A stretch of 64,000 nt of DNA, from the NCBI RefSeq assembly GCF_004664715.2, contig NC_051071.1:85703436-85767435 (forward strand), given 5' to 3'. This document shows, piece by piece, positions 12,801 through 23,925 of this stretch. The notes beneath the pieces are model-generated. The model was not told the origin of the DNA and did no database searches. It saw only the letters and a program-made list of their open reading frames with translations. Origin of the DNA: Peromyscus leucopus (lineage: Eukaryota; Chordata; Mammalia; Rodentia; Cricetidae). Every line of letters begins with the position of its first letter. Position 1 is the first letter of the stretch. A program made the position numbers and the translations under genes.

Positions 12801-13944
12801 TTATGTTAGCCACATTAAGGACTAAGAGTCAAAGGAATACTATTTCCCAAGGCTTAACTCTGAGTTAAAAGAGAGGGCAAATAAATATGTTTTTTGGACA
12901 CAAACAGAGAGTTTACCAACACTTAGAAAAACAAATTTACAATTGTGCTAAAAATACATAAAATAAGCACGCATAGTTGAAAGGGCATCTAAAGAGGGAA
13001 GGACAGGCTGAGTGCCAGGTCATCTGCTGGTGGGCGGAACAAAAGATCTCTGCCCTCTTACTTCATAATCCTGAATTAGAGAGTCAAAAATCTGCAAATG
13101 TTAGACTTTTACCCCTGACCTTTCCATAGGTCGAGTCCGTACTCTTCTTTCCAAGCAAATAAGAAAGTTAAAAGATGTTGAACTGTGCTCGGTGCCTTTA
13201 CTGCTTCATTAGGGGAGAGAAGCCACGAGCATTTTAACTGTTGTTAGAAGGTCTAATAACAACTGTACAGAGTAATAGTGTCACTTGTTTGTAATAAGAA
13301 TAGTGAGATAACAAATAAAAATTACAATGATCATTTATTTGTATTTATATGACAAAGCTACCAAAAATGTCAGTCCCTCTGTCAATGGACTAATAAGGGA
13401 TTAATCCACCCCACCCCAAACTGTAAGTTATCCTGCAGGGGGAATGAAATCTTAGGTGAAAGGAAAGTTACCAACAGAACTTCAGAGACACAAACTGAGG
13501 CTATGTCTAGGTCTTCTATATTGTATGCTTTGCCCAACAATCTAAATTATTTGAGTTTCATTGTTTCCCTTCCATGAAATTGACTAATGCCTCCTTATAG
13601 TACCACCATGTACAATTGGACACAATCATGGAGTAGCTGATTTAGTGACCCACAGCAATTTCTGTATGCCTAGTGAGACCTGAATTCTAGAATCTCACAT
13701 CACATGCTTTCTAAGAAATACTGAGAATGAATTTACTAGGCAAGAAATCCAAAAATTTTCTGGTTCTCACTCTTCACCTGGTCTTTACTTCAAGCAGCCT
13801 CACACCTCCCCAATTTGAACCATGTGACACTCCTAACCCCACCCCAACCCCATTCTTTTAAAAACAGACCCAGAAGGATAGTTTTAATGCTTTCAATCTA
13901 TTTCATAATGTTCTCACTTTCTTGATCACAGAGAACTTGTTTTT
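9871..13944. other. single-copy intergenic DNA
   Basis: No gene or confident repeat is recognised over about 4 kb. Open frames of 60-105 codons in 10.0-11.6 kb overlap on both strands and have no motifs. 12.7-13.9 kb is AT-rich with a T run near 12703. Confidence 0.5.
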
Positions 13945-13945
13945 C

Positions 13946-14135
13946 CTTGGAAGTTTTTTTTGTTTTGTTTTTTTGTTTTTTTTCAAGACAGGGTTTCTCT
14001 GTGTAGCTTTGCACCTTTCCTGGAACTGACTCTGTAGCCCAGGTGGTCCCTGAACTACAGAGACCTGCCTGCGTCTGTCTCCGAGTGCTAGGATTAAAAG
14101 GTGTGTGCCACCATGCCGCTTCTTGGAAGTTTTTT
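13946..14135 (-). mobile_element. B1 SINE with 14-bp target-site duplication
   Basis: On the plus strand the body reads as inverted B1: a T-rich tail, AGACAGGGTTTCTCTGTGTA, then GAGTGCTAGGATTAAAAGG and a 5' end near 14121. Flanking copies of CTTGGAAGTTTTTT at 13946-13959 and 14122-14135 are the duplication. The body is diverged, so the copy is not recent. Confidence 0.92.
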
Positions 14136-14714
14136 ATTCCCAGCAATCAAGTATGGCTGTTTCCTCACTCAACGCACCTGTCAAACAGTCATTGATCCCT
14201 TTCTTTCCTTAAAAGCTGCAGCATTTTTGAAGATGATCGCTTTAGAATCATAAGGTGCTCTATTTCCTTGGGGAAAAAAAAAAACCACCCCAATACTCAA
14301 CATAATAGTCATTCTCTAAAGGTTTTGGTGTCTATGCTTTCTTAACATTGCTATTCATTTTGACCTAAGTCAGTCTCTTTAACTCTAGTTCCCTGTAAAT
14401 TCAAAAAGCAAATTGTATACTTCAATGTAAGTGGGACAGATATACATTACAATTCCCAAAAAAAGTAGGAATGAGTATAGTGAGGAAATACCAGACCAAA
14501 ATAAGACAAAACCAGAAAGGCAAATGCCAAATCCTGTGGCCCCATGTCTGTGTCTGGAACTTTAGTTTGAAGGACTTTACATCTGAGCCAAAGCTGGCTG
14601 CAATGTATGTTGGTCTCTTTAAGTAGACGAAGTGAAGGAATTGAGATGGGGGATTTATACCTTCAAAACATCTATTTTATACTTATTTATATACTTCATT
14701 CTATCATTCCTGTT
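14136..14714. other. single-copy intergenic DNA
   Basis: No recognised gene or repeat. Contains a short A run near 14273. Confidence 0.5.
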
Positions 14715-14935
14715 ATTTTAGAGAACCTGACTAACATACCCACTTTCAGATTGCTTTCCTGGTTTCATGTTTGAGATTGAGATGTGCTGTCTCATTTCTT
14801 ACTTCTGGCCCCTGTTGCTGCCTCCTTGGTAATTATGGACTACCTCTAGAGCCAAAAGTGCAAGTGAACTCTTTTTTCCACAACTTACTTTTTGTCGTTG
14901 TATTTTCTCAGAGCAACAGCAAAGAAACTAATACA
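14715..14935 (+). mobile_element. MaLR-type LTR fragment (ORR1/MT-like 3' part)
   Basis: The order TGCTGCCTCC...TAATTATGGACTA...AGAGCCAAAAGTGCAAGTGAACTC...CAGAGCAACAGCAAAGAAACTAATAC follows the 3' portion of rodent MaLR LTRs, which end in a 'cagcaatagaaaccctaactaagaca'-like stretch. The assignment is from memory of the family. The 5' half is absent or unrecognisable. Confidence 0.5.
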
Positions 14936-14938
14936 CTT

Positions 14939-15135
14939 CCTATTTGTATCCCTTTATTTCTTCTCTTGTCTCGTTGCGCTGGCTAGGACTTCAAGTGCTA
15001 TGTTGAATAGATATGGAAAGAATAGACACCCTTTTCTTGCTTTGATTTTGGTGGGAATACTTGAGTTAACATGACGTTGGCAAAAAAAAAGATGATGTTG
15101 GCTATAAGCTTATCATATATAGCCTTATTATTTGT
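14939..15135 (-). mobile_element. LINE-1 ORF2 fragment, inverted
   Basis: The plus strand carries the inverted ORF2 signature: CCTTTATTTCTTCTCTTGTC, then CTGGCTAGGACTTCAAGTGC, TATGTTGAATAGATATGGAA and GACACCCTTTTCTTGCTTTG, and finally GATGTTGGCTATAAGCTTAT. This corresponds to the reverse-transcriptase part of ORF2. A small indel with an A run near 15080 interrupts it. It is a decayed internal fragment with no coding capacity. Confidence 0.8.
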
Positions 15136-15149
15136 TAATTTATTATAGT

Positions 15150-15168
15150 TTTCATGTGTATGTGTGCA

Positions 15169-15201
<33 letters not shown>

Positions 15202-15352
15202 TTGTGCACACTTTATGGTGTGTGTGTGTAGATCACAAAGGACAGCATGTGGATATTGATTCCCTCTTTTCTACCGTGTGCATCCAGGGATTTAACTCAG
15301 GTCAGTGTCCTTGGCAACAGGCACCCTCATCTGCTGAGCCATCTTGCTGGAT
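15150..15352 (-). mobile_element. B3/B2-type SINE with (GT)n
   Basis: On the plus strand the inverted copy shows a GT-rich 3' part (pure GT about 15174-15200), ATTTAACTCAGGTCAGTGTC, and CTGCTGAGCCATCTTGCTGG at the 5' end. These are the B-box and A-box regions of the tRNA-derived B2/B3 SINE. Confidence 0.8.
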
Positions 15353-16429
15353 GTTTGTCTTTTGTCATGCTGAGATAGAATCTATCCATAGGTTGTATAA
15401 AACAGAAGGAGAATACAGGGCGGGGGAGTCTAAGTGGGAATGGAGGTGGGAAAGTAGGTGAGGCAAGGGGAAGTGAAGAATGGTTAATCCTAACAGAGGA
15501 TGCATGAAAAAGTCACATGGGAACCTACTTCTTGGAAAGCAAGTAAAAAATTAAGCAAGCAGAAGAGTGATAGTTTGAATGACTGATAATACTGTACCTA
15601 ATAGCCAAGGTTATTAAACAAATCCTTTGTCAAGTATGCGTTATTTCCAAATGAGTTATTGGTCAGAAAGGTCTCAGAGATCCATTGCCCACCAGAATAG
15701 TCAATAAGGCCCTAGTTCTGAGGATAAACACATTTTGGGTATAAAATACAGAAATCAAACAGGCACCAAGTTGGAATTTCTTCCCTACTGGCGATGTAAC
15801 TTGCAGGGAGTAATGTCATCATTGGTTTCACCCATCTGAGAGCCTTCGAACTGTAACAGAAGCGTTCCAGGTGAGATGTGCCACTGCACAATAGTGCACA
15901 AGTGCTATGGCGGCAACCAAGTGTTCATTGGTTGATTTTGAGAGTACTCTAAGAGGAAAACCGTGCCTGGTCTGTAATATGGTTAAATACACATAGGGCT
16001 GAGGAGGTCCTATGCCTTGGTGGGAGCTTCCTACTAGTATTTAGTTTAATTAACGTAGCACCAAGTTCTCTTCCAAATACAAGTGTTTATGCCATAAGCA
16101 AATACCATTTTTGGTCTTATTCAGAGAAACATCTCTTTGCAATGAATCCTGGTTAAAGCAGAGATGCTTGGCTGCTCAAGATGCTTATAAGTACATCGGC
16201 TGAGTACTCATCCCTGAATAGGATAGTCATGCCACCCCACCTCAAAGCTCAGGGAACAATGTAGAAGAGGCGAGGGAAGGGGTGTAAGAATCAGGAGATG
16301 GGGAGAAGGGCTGTGAATTGCCATCTTTTGGGCATGGCACAGCCAGTGCAGTGGTGGAATCACAGCACAGTGGCTGCCTAAGATGGGTCTGCACAAGACG
16401 GGGCTGTCTGGTGACCCAACTGGTGTAAA
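15353..16429. other. single-copy intergenic DNA
   Basis: No gene or recognised repeat. Confidence 0.5.
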
Positions 16430-16720
16430 TCGTAGCTCAGGGAGAGGCCGTGAGATCCCACCCCTCACTGCCGAACGATGGATACTTATGTATTCAGGGG
16501 AGGGACAAAACATTCTGTTCAGATGGCTACCCACTGATGAGCCTACATGTTCCAACCATGGTCGCACAGATTGGCCCCAGCTGATCTCAATGGGTCACAA
16601 CACAACACAGAAATACTTGAAGGTAAGAGGAGGACTTGTGGGGAGGAGAGGCTGTAAGGGGTGGGAGGAAGATATGAGGATAGTGATGGGACCAGAACTT
16701 TAAAACCCAATCACGTTCTC
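16430..16720 (+). mobile_element. rodent LINE-1 3' UTR fragment
   Basis: Follows the rodent L1 3' UTR order: GAGATCCCACCCCTCACTGC, an ATGGATACTTATGTATTCAG-like stretch, CAGATTGGCCCCAGCTGATC, then AAGGTAAGAGGAGGACTTGT and GGGAGGAAGATATGAGGATA. The final polyA segment is replaced by the CT repeat. Confidence 0.6.
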
Positions 16721-16744
16721 TCTCTCTCTCTCTCTCTTCTCTCT

Positions 16745-16796
<52 letters not shown>

Positions 16797-16819
16797 CTCT
16801 CTCTCTCTCTCTCTCTCTC
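16721..16819. repeat. (CT)n microsatellite with TTCT interruptions
   Basis: About 100 bp of CT dinucleotides with periodic CTTCT breaks. Confidence 0.95.
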
Positions 16820-19151
16820 AAACTTGATGAATGTTTGAGAACTGAAGTCAGTAACCTAAATCCTCTCTCCTGGTGAAGTCATTTCAGCCACATCTGAAGA
16901 TGGACATTTTGCAGATGGCCTAAGCAGCATCTTGGGTCCTTCCCAGAGTCATCTCTCTGCTCCTTGCTGTGACTGGCAGGCGAGAGAAGGCAGGACTTGA
17001 GCCATTGCTCATGATTTCCATGTAAACAAATTTTCCCTCGTCCTGTTTTCCTTAAAACTTTGACTGATTCTTTCACATGCTGAGTTCATTCTCCTGAAAT
17101 CTAAAGGTTGCTAAAAATATCAGTAAAGTCTGCAAAAAAACTCAAGAAACAAGAGCCATTCATTCAAGCCAGGACTCCTGAGTCATCATTTCCTTAAACG
17201 CACGATACAGATAATTTTGTCTCTTCCATTGATAATTTTACATTAAGGGATCATTAAAAGCAGCTGCTGGGCTGCTTTTCAAGACACAGTAGCTGAACTC
17301 ATTTTCCCCCATTCACTAAAAAGGTGCTTAGTTCACATTATAGATTTCCGATTAGCAGTGAACCCAAAGGGCTACATCGGGCGCTTGCTATACTTAAGGG
17401 ACTGCCTTCAGAGGGAACTTTCAAGGCTCACGTCAGGTTCTTTCCTAGTGCCTAGCAAAGGCCCATGTTTATTCCTCCAGAAGTTCTTGGTTGTTCTGTG
17501 TTTATTTTTCACTGCTGTTGACCACTGGCTCTCTCACACAGGGTTATATTGTTCTGAGAGGGCAGACCCAGGACAAGAGGAGGCAGGGAACCCAGTGCAA
17601 GCCTTCTGCTGGAGGGCACTGTGGGTCTCCTTACTCTGCAGTAGCTGTATTCATTCATACCAAGAGATTCCCCAAAGACTGAGGCTTTTGGGTAGAGGAG
17701 TTGAAGGAGTGGGGACTGATTTAGACATCGTTGTTCACAATCACAGCTCATCAGCACAAAATGGTCCCCAGGGCAACTTAGAACGGACTGACTGGAGACT
17801 CGCAGTGGGTTTTGCAAACTAAAAGCAGGCGAGTCAGTCTGCTCCAGATCTCCTCCATCCGGGCTTCTGTAATGGTCTAGTCTATGTAGGATCCTTCTGA
17901 GTTTAGAGACACAGCACTTCCTAGTTCCACAACCCTCCATTCTCAGGCATGATCCACTCACAATTTAGTATAAATTCCAACCAGTATGCCATCACCTCCA
18001 GGAATTGCTGTTTTTGAATTTTGAACTTTCCTGAAGAAAACAATTGTCTTCAAGTTGTAAAGGCTAGCTTTAATGCCCCTGAGAGAAGTGGGTGGAACCT
18101 TCCTCTAATCTCCAAGGTCTTCTTTCCAGCACTAAGGGTGGCACACAAGGCCCTGAGGAGGGTTTGTGTTGTTTACTGTGGGTCTGGGCTAAGGCAACAG
18201 GACAAATGATAATTTTCCTTCTCTTATTATTCATCATGCTGTTACTTTAGTGTTGGTTCATCTGGACTGGTGGGGGGTTTCCAAAGGCTGAGGAGGAAGG
18301 AGCTGACCAGCACGCACTCTCAGCCAGGCAGACGTCAATATGAGTGGGCACGGTGGCATTTTGTCCTGCCAGAGCAGCCTTCGGCCTGTGTGGCATCCAT
18401 CACTGCTTGTTGCCTTTGTTTGGCTCTCTGTTTTTCCTGGCCTGCTCAGCTGCCTGCAACAGCATCCGGCATTCTTCTCTTTCTATTTTCCCGGGTCACA
18501 AACTGCAATTTTATGAAGCCTTTAAGCAGAAAGGGCTTTTTGATAAAGGTAGATGCAGGGAAATGACAAATGTCAGAGGCAAGCCACACATTTGGAAGGA
18601 AGCAACATCTGTTGTAGTATGTCCTGTTTTCATTACAGTTTGGGTCTGAGGAAATATCACAACCTGCAGAGTAGTCAATATAAAGACAGGACCGTGGCAG
18701 AACCAATGAGAGGGCCCGGCCCCTTCCTCCTTTCCAGCTGAAGGTGGGGAAACTTCGAGAGAAGTCTCACAAGGTCCTTGGTGACATAATTAAAAATTTG
18801 AACCAAGCACTTCAAAGGCCTTCGTGGCTGTGTCCACCGCACACTGCTGACTCTGTTATGTCTTTGATAATGAAATATGGGGGAAAGGAGACGAGCTGGT
18901 AAGAGAAAAAATAGAACATGATCTTCTGTGTTTTAAGAATCGAAGTTTTGCTTTAGAGTCATTTGTCCTACGATAAATGACCATCTGGTGGTGAGACCAA
19001 ATGATGTCCAGAGTGGAAGAGGCCCATAATATACCCCCGCGCCTCCACCTCCCTGCAGACCCTGAGGCTGAGCATCACTTTCTTTGTAATATCCTTCACA
19101 ACATCTACTCTTTCTAGTTATATTGTTACTCTGTGGTTGATATACTGTGCA
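16820..19151. other. single-copy intergenic DNA
   Basis: No gene is supported. The longest open frame (17358-17822, 154 codons) overlaps an equally long antisense frame and has no domain or codon signal. A small hairpin, AAAAGCAG...CTGCTTTT, lies at 17257-17279. Confidence 0.55.
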
Positions 19152-19618
19152 CCCCAATAAAACTTATCTGGGGTCAGAGAACAGAACAGCCAATATATTA
19201 AACATAGAGGTTAGCAGTGGTAGCACACTCCTTTAATCCTAGCACTTGGGAGACAGAGATCCATCTCTGTGAATTCAAGGTCACATTGGGAACAGAGCCA
19301 GGTATGGTGACACATACATTTAATTCCAGCACTTGAGATCTCATATATTAGCTTGGGAAGGACACACACCTTTAATCCCAGGAAGTGATGGCAGGAAACA
19401 GAAAGGTATATAAGGTGTGAGGACCAGGAACTAGAGGCTTTTAAGTAGCTCAGCTGAGACACTTTTGGGGTGACAACTCAGAGGCTTCCAGTCTGAGGAA
19501 ACAGGATCGGCTGAGGAGTCTGGTGAGGTGAGGTTGGCTGTGGTTTCTTCTGTCTCTCTAATCTTTCAGCTTTCACCCCAACATCTGGCTCTGATTTTTT
19601 TATTGTTATTATAAGATC
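19152..19618 (+). mobile_element. B1-containing composite repeat (cricetid-type, unnamed)
   Basis: Starts near CACCCCAATAAAACTTATCT and ends near CACCCCAACATCTGGCTCTG plus an AT-rich tail. Inside are three B1-like cores (CTTTAATCC-type motifs near 19231, 19318 and 19370) followed by a unique segment with GGAAGTGATGGCAGGAAACA and CCAGTCTGAGGAAACAGGAT. I recall near-identical interspersed sequence from cricetid genomes but cannot name the family with confidence. A composite SINE and an LTR-like element are both possible. Confidence 0.6.
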
Positions 19619-19635
19619 TCTTAAGATCTTATAAT
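19608..19635. repeat. perfect 12-bp palindrome at repeat end
   Basis: ATTATAAGATCT and its exact reverse complement AGATCTTATAAT are separated by CTTA. It straddles the 3' end of the composite repeat, so it may reflect the insertion junction or a local inversion. Confidence 0.9.
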
Positions 19636-19639
19636 TCAT

Positions 19640-21003
19640 GTTACATTACTTTATAACCCAGAACCTCACGGACATGCACCAGGACCAATCAGAGTAGATA
19701 TTCTAACCATTAGTCTTTGGATAGAGTCTTCTTTTGATTAGGATGAAAAGAAGCAAGAACTTGACCTTCCCACATGTCAGCATGTTCTCTCCAGAAGTCA
19801 GGACTCTCTGACTTGTACTTTTCTGATTTGTTATTCTGACGTGCTGAAGCCAAGGCCCCATCACCCGTCACTGTTTGCCTCCCCTTACCTTTGTTCCACA
19901 TACCAGATGATGTGTTTGTGGGGCAGAGCAGCCGTGGGAGTTCCATGCTGCAGAAGAATGACTGGAGAGTAACGGGGATTTTCACGGAGTAAAAGCCACC
20001 CCGTCTTACTTCTGTTTAAATTACTTTCTCTTCTAGTCACATTTCCCCAGGGATGAAGGTCAGACAGCGCCATATCTCTCACACTGTTTCCACGGGAGCC
20101 CTCTGTCTCCACAATGTCAGGAGAATGAACGACCTGCACTTGCCATGCAAGTAGTCACATGCTTTGCCAGGGTGCTGGCTGCAGTGACGTGCTCTTGGGT
20201 GCTTGCTTGCTTTGGCCTGGCTTCTGTCTGTTTCCTGGTTTGGGTGTGGGGAAAATATCTATAACTTCTGTCTATATCTGTACCTCCATCTGTGTCTATA
20301 CCTATATCCATATCTATTGCCTACTAGAGGACTTTTTCCAATTTAGTGAACATCATGAATATCTTTGGAGACATTATGTTGGAGACTCTATGAAGTTGAC
20401 CCACATCAGAGAAAATGAGGCAAGAAATCCTCAATAATAATTTACCCAATATATCTTATCATTCCTCTGTAAATCATGTTTTCTGCTAAAAAAAAAAAAA
20501 AAAAAAAAAGGTCACAAAATTAACATGCCCCGCACCCACCTTACAGTGAAGTTATCTTCATAGACCAGCTGCTTTGACACGGTGGAATTTATTTCTCTTC
20601 TGAAGTCAGAAGAGAATGTGGAATATACGATCAGATAAAGCAATGGGTGAAAAAAAATCAAAGGCAGTTCTTAGCAGACACATAGTGTAAATTTTTGTTT
20701 TCATTCTTATTAGCAGCACTCCAACTCAGCATGTTTGAGTGAGTGACGTGCCCTGGGATTATCACAGTATCACAAATCCAGAGAGGAAGAAGGCCTGGTG
20801 TCAAGCTCTGGGGACCGACATCATCCAGCCAGTGAAGCAGTCATGTCAACAATCCTTATCATTAGAACTGGAGCGCGAAGCTGTCCTATCGTGTGTGATT
20901 AAATATCATCACAGTAATTACAGACTCCTCGCCCGCATAAGCTTTCGAATCTTTCAAGCTCCAACCCCTTATCAGACAGGGAGGGATGGAAAAAAGCATG
21001 CTT
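19640..21003. other. single-copy intergenic DNA
   Basis: No gene is recognised. A 22-nt A run at 20488-20509 may be the tail of an unrecognised retrosequence. 20860-20960 has homeodomain-like ATTA sites and CpGs and could be conserved. Confidence 0.5.
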
Positions 21004-21198
21004 GGGCTGGGGAGGTGGCTTACTTAGCAGGTAAAGTGCTTGATACACAAGCCCTGAGTTGAGTTCAGCATCCAGAACTAACATGAAAAGTCAATCGGCA
21101 CTGACTTAGAGCTCCAGAGCTGCTGATACAGAACCAAGTGGCTCCCTGGGCCACACGGTCAGCCCCTGAGGCGACCTAAAGAGAGACTTTGTCACACA
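21004..21198 (+). mobile_element. B3/B2-type SINE
   Basis: Begins GGGCTGGGGAGGTGGCTTAC (A-box), then GGTAAAGTGCTTGATACACA and GAGTTGAGTTCAGCATCCAG (B-box). It leads directly into the CG/CA array in place of an A-rich tail, as is common for this SINE class. Confidence 0.8.
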
Positions 21199-21206
21199 TG
21201 CGCGCG

Positions 21207-21303
<97 letters not shown>

Positions 21304-21317
21304 CAGAGACAGAGAGA
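21199..21317. repeat. (CG)n(CA)n(GA)n(GACA)n compound microsatellite
   Basis: CG run about 21200-21214, CA run to about 21255, GA run to about 21286, then GACAGA units. Alternating purine-pyrimidine over about 55 bp favours Z-DNA; the GA part is a homopurine tract. Confidence 0.95.
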
Positions 21318-22084
21318 ACTTGACAGTGCCTGAGGAGCAAGGCAGAGATTGCCCTCTTGCCTCCATATCCACACATCCACACGTGTACTTAGACACACAT
21401 GAACATGCACATGCATATTTACGCATACAACAGCAGCACACATAAAAGAAAGACAACAGAAGTTCTACCAGTCTGTCAAACTCGCTCTGCTGGTGGTTGC
21501 TCTCTGAAGAAGCTTTAAAAACATTTCCACGATCAGCATCGGAGTTCTTAAATTAATCACCAGTTCTATCAGGTGACCCAGGAGGAAGAGCCAGGGCCTG
21601 CTTGCCTGCCCAGCCCCTGCCGACTCTTCTCTATGAGGCGGAACTGCCGCGTCGTTTGCTCTCCCCCGTCATACGGGCACTTGAGCAAAACTCTGCCATG
21701 TGCGCCGCTTCTCAGGGATAATTAAGTTGCGAACAGTGGTTTCCTCCGTCGCTGCTTTTACTACGATACCCTCTGCTTCAGGCACGCAGCTGACAGTGGG
21801 ATCTGACTTTGTTGACTTTGCGGTCATTGTGTCTTGAGTGTCAGAATATCTTGCCCACTGAATAAAAGGAATAGATCAACTAATTTTTTTTTTAAAAAAA
21901 ATAGGAACTTTAAATTCAAAAATCAATAAAACAATCACAAAAATAAACAGTAACCATATAAATATTCGAAGTGCACTAAAATAGGTCAAAACCACAGCAA
22001 ACAGTGAACAGCTTAAGGAGCAAGGAACAGTATTTTCTAGAACTATGAAAGAATCACATATTTAACTGTAACAGAGGCTCCTTC
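21318..22084. other. single-copy intergenic DNA with CpG-bearing part
   Basis: 21620-21760 holds several CpGs in otherwise unique sequence. No gene or repeat recognised. Confidence 0.45.
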
Positions 22085-22597
22085 CAGCAACTGATGGAAA
22101 CAGATGCAGTGACCCTCAGCCAAACATCAGGTGGAGCTCAGGGAACTGGTGAAGCAGGCAAGGAGGGATTGTAGGAGCCAGAGGGGGCAAGGACATCACA
22201 AGAAAACCCACAGAATCAACGAACCTGGGCTCCTTGGGACTCAGAGAGACTGAGCCAATAGTGACAGAGCCCACATGGGACCAGCCTAGGTCCTCTGCGT
22301 ATATGTTATGGTTGTGGAGCTGGATGTTCTTGTGGGACTCCTAACCATGGGAGCAGAGAGTCTCTGACTCTCTTGCCTGACCTTGGGACCCTTTTCCTTC
22401 TGCTTGGTTGCCTCGTCCAGCCTTGATATGAGGAGATGTGCCTAATTTTATTGTACCGTGTGAAGCTATATTCACTTGACACCCTGGAATACCTGCTCTT
22501 TTCTGAAGGGAGGCAGAGGGGGTGTGGAGAGGCTGTGGTCAGAATGTAACATATGATAGAAAGATATATCAACTTCTTTAAAAAGAAAAGAAACTAG
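22085..22597 (+). mobile_element. rodent LINE-1 3' UTR with A-rich tail
   Basis: Matches a rodent L1 3' UTR in order: TGTAGGAGCCAGAGGGGGCA, AAAACCCACAGAATCAAC, CTCTGCGTATATGTTATGGT, GTGGGACTCCTAACCATGGG, TGGTTGCCTCGTCCAGCCTT, then an AAAAAGAAAAGAAA tail near 22580. Truncated at the 5' side, with no ORF2 preserved. Confidence 0.85.
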
Positions 22598-22680
22598 TTG
22601 ACTGTGAGAAATACGTTTGTGCTGTTTAAGCTACTAGCCTGTGTTATTTTGTTATGGTAGCCCTGAAAGACTACTACAAA
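22598..22680 (+). mobile_element. MLT1-type MaLR LTR 3' end
   Basis: CTGTGAGAAATACGTTTGTG, then a GTTTAAGCTACTAGCC-like stretch and GTTATTTTGTTATGGTAGCC, match the conserved end of MLT1 LTRs. The upstream part is missing, perhaps displaced by the adjacent L1 insertion. Confidence 0.65.
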
Positions 22681-23341
22681 ATTAATGAGAACATATGCTT
22701 AACTAGCACCAAGACCATAGCAGAAAAATAAGAAAAAAAAGTCTTATATTTACACACTTTAAATTACAATAAAATCACAGTTTTCTGAGAGCAGGGGCAA
22801 ATATATAAATTGTTTTGACGCTGACACAGAATAGATTCCAGAATACTAAGAAGCATCCATTCCTGAATCAGTCTCTTAGCAAAGGATAAATTTAAATTCA
22901 TTTCCTTCAGATCAAAGCCAAATTTATCTAGAACCAACCTCCAACATAACCACATTCCAGATGACAAAGAATATTTGCAAAAAAAAAAAAAAAAAAAAAA
23001 GAAAAAGGAAGCTATACTGGTAAAAGTAAGTAAATAAATGAGAAGAAGTTGTAGTAAAAAAAGAAGGAAATAGAAAATACTATTTGCTCACTGAAAAAAC
23101 CTCTTTGGAATACAAAAAAAATTATAATTTTTCTTAACTAAATGATATTTACTTTATTGTGACGGTTCCAGATCACTCACTCCAGAATCATCCAATGCCT
23201 TCCACTTCATTCCCCCTCTCATGTAAGGTTTTCTATTTCCTGAATCATTGCTGGCTAGTTGGTTGGTCTCACAGATAGATTGCAATTTTCTCATCTATTT
23301 TCTCTCATTTTGTTATCTAGTATTATTCTTACTTACCTTTT
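22681..23341. other. AT-rich intergenic DNA with A22 run
   Basis: The A run at about 22980-23001 could be the tail of an unrecognised plus-strand retrosequence covering 22690-22980. Nothing else is identified up to the duplication at 23342. Confidence 0.45.
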
Positions 23342-23355
23342 CAGTTTCTAATTTT
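23342..23355. repeat. target-site duplication, 3' side of chimeric insertion
   Basis: CAGTTTCTAATTTT, identical to 28176-28189. It abuts the poly(T) tract that represents the poly(A) tail of the minus-strand insertion. Confidence 0.85.
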
Positions 23356-23419
23356 TTTTTCCAAACTTTTTTTCTTTTTTTTTCTTTTTATTTTTCCATC
23401 ACAGGCAATTTATTTTGTT

Positions 23420-23925
23420 CTATTCATTCACAGTTAATACAGAAAATACTTGGAAACATTTCCATATAATGTTTGACACAGAAATCATCAAATAGAAGTA
23501 TACAATGTTGACAGGAGGCAGTACATTTATAATTTATAACCCCAAATGTATTTATAAATTAGAAATGGAAAGATCTACAAATGAAATTATGAAGGTTCAC
23601 CAAAGTCATTTAATCTGTCAGTTTCTCATTCATTTTTATGTCTTAATAATATTCTATTGTATGAATAAGCCACATTTTATTTCTCTCCAGTATTTGATAG
23701 CTATTTGAGTTGTTTTAACTTTTTTACTATTAGCAACACACTGCTGTAAACCTTCATGTACATGTTTCATAGGTGCACATTTTCAGTAGTTTGAGGTTAT
23801 ATTCCTAAGGGTAGAATTGTTGAGTAACAGAGTAACAATGTTTTGCATTTTGACCAACCACCAAACTGTTTTGCCAAAGTGGCACACCATTTTACAATCT
23901 CACCAAATCCTTGTTTTTAAGGCTC
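23420..23925 (-). mobile_element. ancient L1 3' end carried within the retrocopy 3' UTR
   Basis: The plus strand shows the inverted late-ORF2 signature: ATATTCTATTGTATGAATAA, AAGCCACATTTTATTTCTCT, CCTAAGGGTAGAATTGTTGA, CCAAACTGTTTTGCCAAAGT and GCACACCATTTTACAATCTC. Because it lies inside the duplication-bounded unit, it was probably already part of the source gene's 3' flank or UTR and supplied the polyA signal. Confidence 0.7.

Noticed and set aside
17358..17961. 154-codon plus-strand frame with a 150-codon antisense frame
   Set aside because: No domain, signal peptide or codon pattern, and equally long frames on opposite strands suggest local lack of stops by chance.
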